From: Bin87 sp965243255
GTDB lineage: Bacteria; Chloroflexota; Dehalococcoidia; Lucifugimonadales; UBA3495
DNA length: 64,000 nucleotides
Assembly (NCBI GenBank): GCA_965243255.1
Contig: CBDEUH010000004.1
Location: 434,001 to 498,000, forward strand
Direction: 5' to 3'
The notes under the pieces were generated by a model that was not told the DNA's origin, made no database searches, and worked only from the letters and a program-made list of their open reading frames with translations. The stretch's first letter is position 1. Every line of letters starts with the position of its first letter. The position numbers and the translations under genes were made by a program. Below, in pieces: positions 33,409 through 42,306 of this stretch.

Positions 33409-34644
33409 CTAGGGAGTCACCGCCGTTATCAGCTTCCGCAGCTCCGTCAGCGCCGTGTTGCACGACCGCCGCTTGATCACCAACCGCCGCGGCGGCGTCC
33501 GCAACGGAAACTCGTGCACGTCCTCCCCGTGGCTGATGGCGATGTGGATGGTCCCCGGCCGCTGCCCCTCTAACTCCTCTGGCCCCAGCACGCCCGTAAC
33601 CCCGATGCCGAAGTCCGACCCGGCCGACCCTTGCGCCGCCAGCGCCATCGCGTTGGCCGTTGCCTGGCTCACCACCCCGTGCTTCTCCAGCACCCCGGCC
33701 GCCACGCCGGCCCCAATGATGGCCTCGGCCGTGTAGGCCACGCTGCCCCCCCGATACCAGCGGTTGCTGTCCGCCGCCTCCGTTATCGTGTTGGCCAAAA
33801 ACCCCCCGCTCACCGATTCCATCGTCGCCAGCGTCATCCCCCGCGCCGTCAGCGCCGCCCCCACCGACAGCTCCGGCGTCTCGTCGTCGTAACCCCAGAT
33901 GTACGGCGCCAGCCGCTCGTGGATGGCGTTCTCCACCGGCGCAATCATCTCCCGCGCCGCGCCCTCGTCTCCGGCCCTGGCGATGATGCGCAGATGGATG
34001 CCGTCGGCCTTCGAGTAAATCCCCAGGTAGGGATTCTCCAGCCCGAAATACTCCGACACGATTTCGTCCACCGACGCCTCGCCCAGTCCCAGCGTCTTGA
34101 TGTTGCGGGTGATGGTTACCTCGGTATCAATCAGCGTCTTCAGCCTGGCGTCGATTTCATCCTGCCACATGGCCCGGTTCTCACCCGGCGGCCCCGGCAT
34201 GATGATGATGTGCTTGCCGTCCTTTTCCGCCCACCAGCCGGGCGCCGTCCCGTTGCGGTTGGTGATGAACTCCGCCGACGGTATCAGGTGCGCCTGCTTC
34301 ACGTTATGCGCCGGCATATCTTGCCCTCGGTTGCGGAACCACTGCCGCAGATTCTCCAGCTCCTCCTCCTGCACCGTCGGCGTTTCGTCCAGCGCTGCCG
34401 CCACCGCCTCCCGCGTCAGGTCGTCCTGCGTCGGCCCCAGCCCGCCCGTGGTGAAGATCATATCCGAGCGTTCCAGCCCCCGCCGGAAGGCGTCCGCCAG
34501 CTTGGCCAGGTCGTCGTCAATGATGCTCACCTGCTGCAATCGGATGCCCAGCGCCGGCAGGCGTGACGCAATCCAGCTGGCGTTGGTGTCGGTCAACTCC
34601 CCCATCAGCAGCTCCGTACCGATGGAAATAATCTCTGCGTTCAA
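33409..34644 (-). CDS. cinA: CinA family protein (competence/damage-inducible, NMN deamidase)
   Basis: 411 residues from a TTG start at 34644 with GAGGAGG about 6 nt upstream. The N-terminal MoCF-like domain has EIISIGTELLMGE, MIFTTGGLGPTQDDLTREAVA and MPGPPGENRAMW (pyrophosphatase part). The C-terminal PncC-type domain has LATMESVSGGFLANTITEAADSNRWYRGGSVAYTAEAI, SDFGIGVTGVLGPE and PGTIHIAI. The usual ESCTGG or ESxTGG active-site string is ESVSGG here. The family recycles NMN in the pyridine nucleotide cycle. Confidence 0.92.
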   Translation of the reverse strand: MNAEIISIGTELLMGELTDTNASWIASRLPALGIRLQQVSIIDDDLAKLADAFRRGLERSDMIFTTGGLGPTQDDLTREAVAAALDETPTVQEEELENLRQWFRNRGQDMPAHNVKQAHLIPSAEFITNRNGTAPGWWAEKDGKHIIIMPGPPGENRAMWQDEIDARLKTLIDTEVTITRNIKTLGLGEASVDEIVSEYFGLENPYLGIYSKADGIHLRIIARAGDEGAAREMIAPVENAIHERLAPYIWGYDDETPELSVGAALTARGMTLATMESVSGGFLANTITEAADSNRWYRGGSVAYTAEAIIGAGVAAGVLEKHGVVSQATANAMALAAQGSAGSDFGIGVTGVLGPEELEGQRPGTIHIAISHGEDVHEFPLRTPPRRLVIKRRSCNTALTELRKLITAVTP

Positions 34645-34668
34645 ACCGGCCTCCTCTAGTCCCCTCGG

Positions 34669-35781
34669 CTACGGACATTCGTAAGGCGAACTCACCGGCG
34701 GATTCGTCGCCAGGCAAATGGTGCGTTCCGCCCGAACCGCGTTGATTACATAAACTATCGGATCGTCCGGCAGCGCCGCGTAGCGGACCAGCACCTGCGT
34801 GTTCCCCGCGCTGTCCAGTATCTGATTCCCGTCCCGATCTACCTCGATGTGCTCCCCGCCGATGTAAAACTCCCGGCTCTCCTCGTGGGTCGTCACCCGC
34901 ACGATCGTCTCGGGAGGGTTGAGGCCATACGCCGGATCATCCACCCCGTCCTCGTCAACGTGCCAGCCGCCCAACGTATCCGGCCCGCCCGGCTTGCCGG
35001 GCTGCGCATACCACGGCAGCTGCAACGACCACCACACCGGCGCCTTCACCGCCATCCGTTCCCCGTCCACGTCCGCGTACCAGGTGCGTTCCACCGGATT
35101 CGGCGTATAGGTAACCGTTTCGCCCTTATGGGTAACCTCCAGCTCTTGGATGTTCCGGAAATCCACGTCGTAGAAATATCCCAGCTCCAGCGGCGGCGGG
35201 TAGAAGGGCGGGTTGACCGCCAGGCACTTCACCACCCTGGCCCAAATCTCCGGCACCGTGAACAGCTGCGTGGATCCCCCCACGCTCATGTAGCTGTACT
35301 CCTCGTCCGGCGTCTTGTTCCCCAGCCAGAACTCGTAGGACAGCCCCGTTTCTTCGGTTATCCTGATGATGCTTTCCGGCGGCCCCAGCCCGTACTGCGC
35401 CGGATTCTCAATCGTCTCGCCCAGCACCCGGTTCACCTTCGGCCCGCTCAGCAGCAGCGGCGTGCCGGCCCATTTGTCCTGAAAGACCTGGGTGCGCTCG
35501 TCGCCCTCCACGATGAACCACTTGCCCCGTCCCAGGTCCTTGTCGTACGCGATGAATAGCTCCTCGCCACTAACCTCGATGACGTCATCCGAGCACTCGA
35601 TGGAATCGCCCGCCTGTCCCCGGTGCGTAACCTCCACGCTCACGATGGCGTCGTCGTCGATGCGCCAGGCCCACGGCGGTTCGTCGGACGGCTCCGGCCG
35701 GTCCCACGGCCTGAAATACAACGCCAGCGCGCCGAAGATCACCAGCACGAAAACCAGCAGAATCGTCAACCGGATATTCAT
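34669..35781 (-). CDS. DUF4340 domain protein of a Gld-type ABC cassette
   Basis: 370 residues with one N-terminal membrane helix (IRLTILLVFVLVIFGALALYF) and an extracytoplasmic beta-rich domain. It carries the DUF4340 pattern: VEVTHRGQAGDSIECSDD, PLLLSGPKVNRVLGETIENPAQYGLGPPESIIRITEETG, then a second copy PAYGLNPPETIVRVTTHE. The duplication of the YGLxPPExIxRIT unit is visible. It is encoded 10 nt after the GldG-like gene, as in similar cassettes elsewhere. Function is unknown; likely exported-side partner of the transporter. Confidence 0.85.
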   Translation of the reverse strand: MNIRLTILLVFVLVIFGALALYFRPWDRPEPSDEPPWAWRIDDDAIVSVEVTHRGQAGDSIECSDDVIEVSGEELFIAYDKDLGRGKWFIVEGDERTQVFQDKWAGTPLLLSGPKVNRVLGETIENPAQYGLGPPESIIRITEETGLSYEFWLGNKTPDEEYSYMSVGGSTQLFTVPEIWARVVKCLAVNPPFYPPPLELGYFYDVDFRNIQELEVTHKGETVTYTPNPVERTWYADVDGERMAVKAPVWWSLQLPWYAQPGKPGGPDTLGGWHVDEDGVDDPAYGLNPPETIVRVTTHEESREFYIGGEHIEVDRDGNQILDSAGNTQVLVRYAALPDDPIVYVINAVRAERTICLATNPPVSSPYECP

Positions 35782-35791
35782 CGCTCTTTAG

Positions 35792-37585
35792 TTAGCGGCG
35801 CACCCACCAGACCACCACCGCCATCAGCCCCATCAGCCCCGGTAGCAGCAGCCACGTCGAGAACCGCACAAAGTTGAACTCGTTGGCGTCCAGGTTCCAC
35901 TCCCGGTACACAAACTCCCGGTCCCGGATGGACACCAGCGAGTAGTCCCCCATCAGGTAGTTGGCCGTGTTCAGGAACAGAGCCGCGCTGGAACCACGTT
36001 CCACGTTGCGGTTGGCGATGAAGTCCGAGTCCCCGAACACCGCCATGCCCGCAATCTCGTTGTCCGGCGGCCTCTCCGTGGGGGCGGCGACGCCCACCGG
36101 CGCGGCGATGTCCAGGTAAATGGCCGGAAAATACACCCCCCGCGGGTCGTTGTCGTTGGGGTCAATCCGCTCGATGTCGTTGATCAGGTGCGCCGCCGGC
36201 GAGGTCGCCGCAATCGGCACCGGAACCCGCGCCGGAGACTCCTCAAGGATCGGCTCCAGGGCCGCCGTCCCCGGCATGAATGCCACGTTCAGCTGCTGAC
36301 CCCGCGGCGCGACGATCTCGGCCGGCGCCTGCGGATTGTAGATGCCCACCCGCAGCGTGCGCGGCGCATTCGGCTGCGACCCCTCGGTGTCCCTGATGTA
36401 GCCGTCCGTCGCGATCACCCCCCAAAAGGCCAGAAACGCCCGGAACGTATCATGCGTGTCCGGCTCCGCCAGAAAGATCACCCTGGCGCCCTCCCGCCGC
36501 GGCTCGCCGTCGGGATTGTGCCCCGTCATGTAGGCGTTCAGCGCGTTGAAGTGAGCCTGCGGCAGCTCCCCCGTCGGCCCGGCGATCACCAGCAGCGCCG
36601 CGTCCTCGGGCACCGCTACCTCCTCCTCCGTGGTCGGCCACACCAGCAGCTCCACCTGGTAGTTGTCCACTTCCAGCCCGTCCCGAATCTGCTGATACCC
36701 GTCGTCCTCGGCTCCGTTGATGTCCCGTTCGCCGTGGCCCGCCAGGAAATAGACCTTCTTGCGCTCGGTTTCCGTGGCCACCAGCAGCGCCGTGTACAGG
36801 TCCTGCTCCAGCCTGCTGTACACGGTGTCCGTCGGCTGCACCAGGTCTATGATGTCCGTTCCCACTGCCGCCACCGTCAGCGTTTCGTAGGCCGTCACCC
36901 CCTGGCTGCGGGCCAGGTCGGCCTCCTTCTGCGGGTCTATGAATCGATAGTTGATGCTGTTGCTGCGCTTGCTGAACTCGCCCAGCATCGTGTCCACCTT
37001 GCCCCGTCGCGTCAGCATATCAATGCCGGTAACTTCATCCGGGTAATAGGCGATGATGTTGATGGGCCGGTCCAGCCCGTCCAGCAGGTCCCGGGTCCGC
37101 TCGGCCAGCGAAAACTGGTTCGTTGCCGTGGTGTCGGCTCGGAAGTGATTCTCAAAGGCCACGTAATTCGCCAGCACCACCAACCCGATAAATGCCGCCG
37201 TCATCACCACCGTATTGACCCCGTACCGTCCCGTGCGGCTGAAAAAGGCGGCGATCACCTGGCTGAAGTAGGATAGAGCCACCAGCAGTGCCAGCGCGCC
37301 GCCGATACCCAGGACGATGCCCCCGTACAGTCTCAGCGATTCCACGAACACCAGCAGCGCCGTGCCGGTAATCAGCCCAATCACGCCGGCAATCAGGATG
37401 GGCGCGTAGAAAACGGCGACGAAATCAAACGCTGGCTCAATGAACGAGAACAGCGTCCGCGACTGCTCCTCCAGTGCCGGGGCCGCTGTCTCCGCGCCCG
37501 GCTGTCCTGCGCCGTCGCCCTGGCGGTCTCGCCCCCGGCGCCGGCGCCAGTCTCTGGGCGTATCGTCCCTGCGCTGCTGGCTCAT
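35792..37585 (-). CDS. GldG-like ABC transporter auxiliary protein
   Basis: 597 residues. A Pro/Gly/Arg-rich N-terminus, two or three membrane helices (about 50-150), then a large extracytoplasmic region with FSLAERTRDLLDGLDRPINIIAYYPDEV, KKVYFLAGHGERDINGAEDDGYQQIRDGLEVDNYQVELL and ALLVIAGPTGELPQAHFNALNAYM, and a last helix (WLLLPGLMGLMAVVVWWV). This is the layout of GldG/ABC_transp_aux proteins first described in gliding Bacteroidetes. It starts next to the permease (2-nt gap to it). Confidence 0.87.
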   Translation of the reverse strand: MSQQRRDDTPRDWRRRRGRDRQGDGAGQPGAETAAPALEEQSRTLFSFIEPAFDFVAVFYAPILIAGVIGLITGTALLVFVESLRLYGGIVLGIGGALALLVALSYFSQVIAAFFSRTGRYGVNTVVMTAAFIGLVVLANYVAFENHFRADTTATNQFSLAERTRDLLDGLDRPINIIAYYPDEVTGIDMLTRRGKVDTMLGEFSKRSNSINYRFIDPQKEADLARSQGVTAYETLTVAAVGTDIIDLVQPTDTVYSRLEQDLYTALLVATETERKKVYFLAGHGERDINGAEDDGYQQIRDGLEVDNYQVELLVWPTTEEEVAVPEDAALLVIAGPTGELPQAHFNALNAYMTGHNPDGEPRREGARVIFLAEPDTHDTFRAFLAFWGVIATDGYIRDTEGSQPNAPRTLRVGIYNPQAPAEIVAPRGQQLNVAFMPGTAALEPILEESPARVPVPIAATSPAAHLINDIERIDPNDNDPRGVYFPAIYLDIAAPVGVAAPTERPPDNEIAGMAVFGDSDFIANRNVERGSSAALFLNTANYLMGDYSLVSIRDREFVYREWNLDANEFNFVRFSTWLLLPGLMGLMAVVVWWVRR

Positions 37586-37586
37586 G

Positions 37587-38300
37587 CTACCTCCACCGCC
37601 GCGATTCCAGCGCGCGTATCGAGAGGAACAGGAACAGCGCCGTTACCGTCAGGAAATACACGATGTGCGCCGAGTCGATGATGCCGCTGACAAAGTCGTT
37701 GAAGTGGCCGGTGAACCCCAGCTGGTTGAAGACGTTGGCCCAACCCCCGGTTACTACCTCGCTGATCAGCGCCGTCGCGTACAACGCTACTAGGATGCCG
37801 AAGCTGACCACCGCGGCAATGATCTGGTTGCTGGTCAAGGTCGAAGTCAATACCCCCACCGATAGCGCCGCCATGCCGTACAGCACCAGTCCCAGGTAAC
37901 CCGAGTAAATCGGCCCCGGGTCCGGCGTGGCAAATACCAGCAGCAGCACGACATAATATGACGTCAGCGCCAGCAGGAACAGCAGAAAAACAAAACTGGA
38001 CAGGTACTTCCCCAGGATTACCTCCCAGTCCCGCACCGGCGAGGTCAACAGCAGCTCAATCGTCCCCAGCTTCTGCTCCTCCGCCAGCAGGCGCATGGTC
38101 AACGCCGGCGCCAGCAGCGTCAGCACCAGCGTAGCCCCCTGGAAAAAGTTGGCCAGCGATGCCTCCGGAAACGGATTGCCCAAATCCCGTACGAAGAAGA
38201 AGCCGCTCAGCGCCATAAAGATAAGCGCCACGATGTAGGCCACCGGGCTGCTGAAGTAAATCTGAATCTCTTTGAGCGCCACCGCGCGTATCGTTCGCAT
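37587..38300 (-). CDS. ABC transporter permease, GldF-like (ABC-2 type)
   Basis: 237 residues with six membrane helices. AVALKEIQIYFSSPVAYIVALIFMALSGFFFVRDLG at the N-terminus and LLAEEQKLGTIELLLTSPVRDWEVILGKYL in the middle are characteristic of the GldF/NosY-type ABC-2 permeases. It forms a transporter with the ATPase at 38307 (6-nt gap). The substrate is unknown. Confidence 0.88.
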   Translation of the reverse strand: MRTIRAVALKEIQIYFSSPVAYIVALIFMALSGFFFVRDLGNPFPEASLANFFQGATLVLTLLAPALTMRLLAEEQKLGTIELLLTSPVRDWEVILGKYLSSFVFLLFLLALTSYYVVLLLVFATPDPGPIYSGYLGLVLYGMAALSVGVLTSTLTSNQIIAAVVSFGILVALYATALISEVVTGGWANVFNQLGFTGHFNDFVSGIIDSAHIVYFLTVTALFLFLSIRALESRRWR

Positions 38301-38306
38301 TGTCAG

Positions 38307-39320
38307 TTACGCCAACCCCTCGTCGTCGGTCTCCGTGGTCGTCAGCCGCAGGAAAATCTCCTCCAGGCTCATGCTGTTCACCTGCATGCTCAGCAGACTC
38401 CACCCCCGGCTGATTACCGTACGCGAAATCTCGTCCCGCAGGTCCGCCCCTTCCCGGTACTGCACCCGGTAGGCGTTGATCCCCGGCCGCGGGTGATGGC
38501 TCACTTCCGTCGCCCCGTCAATCCCGCGCAGCGCCGCCATCACTTCCGCCGGCGGCCCGCCGATTTCAACCTCCAGCTGTTCCACGCCCCGCAGGTGCTG
38601 CGCCAGGTTGTTGGGCGTGTCCGCCGCCACGATGTGCCCCTCGTGGATGATTAGCACTCGCTCGCAGATCATGCTCACTTCCGGCAGGATGTGGCTGCTC
38701 AGCACCACCGTCTGCTCCCGTCCCAGCTCCTGGATCAACCCCCGCGTCTCCACCACCTGGATGGGATCAATCCCGATGGTCGGCTCATCCAGCACCAGTA
38801 CCTCCGGCTCGTGCAGGATCGCCTGGGCGATGCCCACCCGCTGCCGGAACCCCTTGGATAGCTTGCCGATCAGCGTCTTGTGATAATCCTCCAGCCGGCA
38901 AACGTCAATCACGTCGTCAATGCGGGCGCGGATCCGTCGGCCGTTCATCCCCCGCAGCGTACCCATATACTTCAGATAGCTGCTCACCGTCATCTCCGTG
39001 TGCAGCGGCACCGATTCCGGCAGATAGCCCACGCGCTTGCGGACTTCCAGCGACTTTTCCACCACGTCATATCCGTCCAGCGTAACCGAGCCACGCGTCG
39101 GCGGCATAAAGCCCGTCAGGATCCGCATGGTCGTCGTCTTGCCGGCCCCGTTGGGCCCCAAAAAGCCCAGAATCTCGCCCCGCCGCACCGTGAAGTTCAC
39201 GTTCTCCACCGCCGGCATCGGCCCGTAGTAGTGCGTGAGGTCTTGCACCTCAATCATCGTATCTTCGGCCGGCGCATCGACCACGGTGGCGTCGGCTTGG
39301 CCGTTGCTCTCAATCGCCAT
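38307..39320 (-). CDS. ABC transporter ATP-binding protein, GldA-like
   Basis: 337 residues. Walker A GPNGAGKTT, the Q-loop region GYLPESVPLHTEMTV, signature LSKGFRQRVGIAQAILHEPEVLVLDEPTIGIDP including Walker B, and the H-loop LSSHILPE. A C-terminal extension of about 90 residues resembles that of ABC-2 exporters. First gene of the leftward GldA-F-G-DUF4340 cassette. Confidence 0.92.
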   Translation of the reverse strand: MAIESNGQADATVVDAPAEDTMIEVQDLTHYYGPMPAVENVNFTVRRGEILGFLGPNGAGKTTTMRILTGFMPPTRGSVTLDGYDVVEKSLEVRKRVGYLPESVPLHTEMTVSSYLKYMGTLRGMNGRRIRARIDDVIDVCRLEDYHKTLIGKLSKGFRQRVGIAQAILHEPEVLVLDEPTIGIDPIQVVETRGLIQELGREQTVVLSSHILPEVSMICERVLIIHEGHIVAADTPNNLAQHLRGVEQLEVEIGGPPAEVMAALRGIDGATEVSHHPRPGINAYRVQYREGADLRDEISRTVISRGWSLLSMQVNSMSLEEIFLRLTTTETDDEGLA

Positions 39321-39452
39321 TTGCTGATCCGTTCTGCTGTCCCTGGGGTGACCGCGTGCCGCCCGGCCCGTTCCCCTTGTCTGACATACGATAACGCCGG
39401 GGCAGCGGTTCTCAACCCCGACGTTCGGGTGTTACTTGACGAAAATACGCCT

Positions 39453-39481
39453 TTGAACTGGCGCAGCGGCTATGATATTCT
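39453..39481 (+). promoter_or_regulatory. Promoter candidate for speD
   Basis: -35 TTGAAC (39453-39458), 17-nt spacer, -10 TATTCT (39476-39481); each box matches consensus at four of six positions. It would leave a leader of about 70 nt holding the hairpin at 39510. Confidence 0.45.
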
Positions 39482-39509
39482 ATACGCCGCGATTGCACAA
39501 GACGGCGCG

Positions 39510-39535
39510 GCCCCGTGCGACGGGGCTTATTTTAT
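39510..39535 (+). terminator. Terminator-like hairpin in the speD leader
   Basis: Perfect 7-bp GC stem GCCCCGT / ACGGGGC with a 3-nt loop (GCG), followed by TTATTTTAT. It ends about 22 nt before the speD start, so it looks like an attenuator rather than an end-of-gene terminator. Confidence 0.6.
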
Positions 39536-39556
39536 CTCCGGGAGCTGGCAACCAGA

Positions 39557-39973
39557 ATGCACTTGATTATCGACGGGTTCGGTGGCGACGCCGCCATGAT
39601 GTGGGACACTGACCGCCTGCGCCGCTTCCTCGACGAATACCCCGCCAATCTGGGCATGACCAGGATTACCGAACCTGAGGTGCTGGAATATCACGGCCCC
39701 AACCCCAACGACAGCGGCATCTCCGGCTTCGTCATCATCGCCGAAAGCCACATCAGCGTCCATACCTTCCCCCACCGCGACTACGTCAACATCGACCTGT
39801 TCTCCTGCAAGTCCTTCGACCACGAACGCGCCCTGGCCGACGCCCGCGCCCTCTTCGACCTGCAACAGGTCAAAACCTGGCTCCTCGACCGCGGCCTGGA
39901 ATGGTCCAACGCCGAACAGGGCGCCGCCGAAACCCGACGCCAACGCTCCGGCCTCTCCGCCGTCGGCGGCTAG
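39557..39973 (+). CDS. speD: S-adenosylmethionine decarboxylase (short bacterial type)
   Basis: 138 residues from the ATG at 39557. The pyruvoyl enzyme family is identified by ESHISVHTFPHRDYVNIDLFSC, where the self-cleavage Ser that becomes the pyruvoyl group lies in ESHIS, and by the His and Cys residues that follow. It gives the aminopropyl donor for spermidine synthesis. The next gene is an agmatinase-type enzyme, so this is a polyamine locus; no spermidine synthase is in view. The leader holds a terminator-like hairpin. Confidence 0.9.
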   Translation: MHLIIDGFGGDAAMMWDTDRLRRFLDEYPANLGMTRITEPEVLEYHGPNPNDSGISGFVIIAESHISVHTFPHRDYVNIDLFSCKSFDHERALADARALFDLQQVKTWLLDRGLEWSNAEQGAAETRRQRSGLSAVGG

Positions 39974-40005
39974 CCTCCCCCTCTCCGACCGGATGACGTT
40001 GCAAC

Positions 40006-40893
40006 GTGAACGGTTTTCCGGTTCCATCAACTCCCGCCAACTTCCTGGCCCTGCCGCCCGAGCAGGCCGCCCTGGACTCCGCCGCCGCCGTCCTGATACC
40101 CGTTCCCATCGATAGCACCACCTCCTTTCGCAGCGGCGCCCGCTACGGCCCCGCCGCCATCATCGCCGCCTCCGCCGCCCTGGAAGACTACGACCTGGAG
40201 CTGGGCATAGATGTTGCCGAGCTGGGCATCCACACCGCGCCCCCGCTCGAACCCCACGTTGGCGACCCCCAGGCCATGGCCCGACGCGTGCAGGCTGCCG
40301 TATCCCACTACGCCGCCATGGGCAAGCTCACCGGCGTAATTGGCGGCGACCATTCCGCGGCCATCGGCTCCGCCCTCGCCTGGCATGAGCGCGATCCCGA
40401 CCTTTCCGTCCTCTACATCGACGCCCACGCCGACCTGCGCGATGAGCACCAGGGCACCCCCTGGGGCCACGGCTCAGCCGCCCGACGCATCGCCGAGCAT
40501 TGCCCGCTCACCCTGGTCGGCGTCCGCACCCTGGCCCGCGAAGAGCGCGACTACATCCAGGCCGCCGCCATCCCCACCTGCTACTGGCCCCCCACCGCCA
40601 CCGCCTACGTAGATGACATAATCGCCACGTTATCCCCCCAGGTGTACGTCAGCGTTGACCTCGACGCCCTCGACCCGTCCGAAATGGCCGCCGTCGGCAC
40701 CCCCGAACCCGGCGGAATGCGCTGGCCCGACCTGACCGCCCTGCTCCGCCGCGTCGCCCAGCAACGCCAAATCGTCGCCTTCGACGTCTGCGAACTCGCC
40801 CCCAACGACGGCCCCCCCGCCAACGCCTACACCGCCGCCAAACTAACCCAAAAACTAATCGCCTACGCCTGCTGTCCCCATGCGCCCCAATAA
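40006..40893 (+). CDS. speB: Agmatinase-family ureohydrolase
   Basis: 295 residues from a GTG at 40006. The binuclear manganese motifs are all present: GGDHSAAIG, YIDAHADLRDE, WGHGSAARR and VYVSVDLDALDPSEM, followed by GTPEPGGMRWPD. Agmatinases release urea from agmatine to give putrescine; guanidino-acid ureohydrolases share these motifs. Its place 32 nt after speD supports a polyamine role. The N-terminus (SGARYGPAAIIAASAALEDYDLELG) is agmatinase-like. Confidence 0.87.
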   Translation: MNGFPVPSTPANFLALPPEQAALDSAAAVLIPVPIDSTTSFRSGARYGPAAIIAASAALEDYDLELGIDVAELGIHTAPPLEPHVGDPQAMARRVQAAVSHYAAMGKLTGVIGGDHSAAIGSALAWHERDPDLSVLYIDAHADLRDEHQGTPWGHGSAARRIAEHCPLTLVGVRTLAREERDYIQAAAIPTCYWPPTATAYVDDIIATLSPQVYVSVDLDALDPSEMAAVGTPEPGGMRWPDLTALLRRVAQQRQIVAFDVCELAPNDGPPANAYTAAKLTQKLIAYACCPHAPQ

Positions 40894-40929
40894 TGTGAAG
40901 GCGTCCGCGTCAGCGTCCGAGTTCCTTCC

Positions 40930-40959
40930 TTGACAACCCCAATCGCCCGACCCTACAAT
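40930..40959 (+). promoter_or_regulatory. Strong sigma70-type promoter for the HMGL-like gene
   Basis: -35 TTGACA (perfect, 40930-40935), 18-nt spacer, -10 TACAAT (40954-40959). Transcription should start near 40966, about 67 nt before the ATG at 41033. Confidence 0.78.
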
Positions 40960-41032
40960 CCCGGCATTCCGCGCATCAGCGCACCCGCTTCTAGTACCGT
41001 CACCGCGCCCCCAGCGGCGCAAGGAGTCTCCC

Positions 41033-42226
41033 ATGCCTAACCACTGGCCTACCGTTCATTACAAGGAAGAAGGTATGCGTGAGGGGATGCAGATTGAGGA
41101 CGCCAACATCGGCGTTGACGACAAGGTTGAACTCCTCGATATGCTCTCCGAAACCGGCCTCAGCAGCATCGTCGTCGGTTCCTTCGTCAGCCCCAAGTGG
41201 ACGCCCCAGATGGAGCGCATCGACGAAATCGTAACCAAGTTCACCCCCAAAGCCGGCGTAACCTACACCGCCCTGGCCCTCAACGCCCGCGGCGTCGAGC
41301 GCGCCCGCGCCTACTCGCCCCCGCTTACCATCGAGCGCGACAAATACCCCCGCCTCTCCTGCCACCTCTGCGACGTGTTCGCCCGCCGCAACACCAACCG
41401 CAGCCAGATGCAGGAGATGGAACGCTGGCCGGAAATCATCGCCCAGGCCCAGGAATTGGGCATCACCGAGGCCGGCATCGGCTGCAACGCCTCCTGGGGT
41501 TCCAACTTCCTCGGCGAGTTCCCCGTCGATTCCCTGATGACCCTGTTTGAGTACCAGCACGGCCTTTGGGAAGAAGCCGGCATCAACGTCCGCAGCGTCT
41601 CCATGGGCGACCCCATGAGCCACTGCACCCCGGCCAAGGTCGAGGAGAGCATCTCCCGCGTCAAGGAACGCTGGCCCGAAATCAACCACGTCCGCCTGCA
41701 CCTGCACAACGGCCGCAACATGGCCATCGCCTCCGCCTACGCCGCCATGCGCGTCCTCGGCCCCGAGGATACCCTTGAGCTCGACGGCACCATCGGCGGA
41801 TTCGGCGGCTGCCCCTACTGCGGCAACGGACGCGCCACCGGCATGGCCCCCACCGAAGACCTCCTCCACATGATGGAAGATATGGGTATCCCCACCGGCG
41901 TTGACATCGACAAGCTCGTCGAATGCGTCTGGGCCGCCGAGCGCATCATCGGACGTGAGCTCTACGGCCACGTCTCCAAGGCCGGCCCGCGCCCCCGCCG
42001 GGAGCACGGCAACCTCTACGACATCAACATGCCCTTCGTGGAAACCCTGGAACAGGCCACCCACTTCAAGAAGGGCGAGCAGATGTACGAGGGCGGCATC
42101 TACCCCTACCGCGAGCCCGTCACCAGCCCCTACCGCGACCGCATCGACCAGGGCCTGCCTCCCTTCGGCGAAGCCCCCAGCGAGTTCCCCTGGAACGAGG
42201 ACTGGCTCCCCAAGGCCGACGCCTAG
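41033..42226 (+). CDS. HMG-CoA lyase-like aldolase (HMGL/DRE-TIM family)
   Basis: 397 residues from the ATG at 41033 with AAGGAG upstream. A DRE-TIM metallolyase: MREGMQIEDA near the N-terminus (the catalytic Arg), metal ligands in HLHNGRNMA and the late DGTIGGFGGCPYCGNGRATGM, which corresponds to the HMG-CoA lyase loop GGCPYAKGASGN with a different Cys pair. It could cleave HMG-CoA, citramalyl-CoA or a related 3-hydroxy acid; the long C-terminal tail (about 90 residues, KAGPRPRREHGNLYDINMPF) is not found in classic HMG-CoA lyase. It is followed by a strong terminator, so it is its own unit. Confidence 0.85.
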   Translation: MPNHWPTVHYKEEGMREGMQIEDANIGVDDKVELLDMLSETGLSSIVVGSFVSPKWTPQMERIDEIVTKFTPKAGVTYTALALNARGVERARAYSPPLTIERDKYPRLSCHLCDVFARRNTNRSQMQEMERWPEIIAQAQELGITEAGIGCNASWGSNFLGEFPVDSLMTLFEYQHGLWEEAGINVRSVSMGDPMSHCTPAKVEESISRVKERWPEINHVRLHLHNGRNMAIASAYAAMRVLGPEDTLELDGTIGGFGGCPYCGNGRATGMAPTEDLLHMMEDMGIPTGVDIDKLVECVWAAERIIGRELYGHVSKAGPRPRREHGNLYDINMPFVETLEQATHFKKGEQMYEGGIYPYREPVTSPYRDRIDQGLPPFGEAPSEFPWNEDWLPKADA

Positions 42227-42250
42227 CCGAAACCCCCACACCCAAAAATC

Positions 42251-42277
42251 GGGGCGGGTCATCGACCCGCCCCTTTT
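42251..42277 (+). terminator. Rho-independent terminator
   Basis: Perfect 10-bp stem GGGGCGGGTC / GACCCGCCCC, 3-nt loop ATC, then TTTT. It ends the gene at 41033; its reverse reading also has AAAA before it, so it can serve the convergent gene at 42307. Confidence 0.9.
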
Positions 42278-42306
42278 CGTTGCAACCGGCGTTGCTTGCT
42301 TCGACG

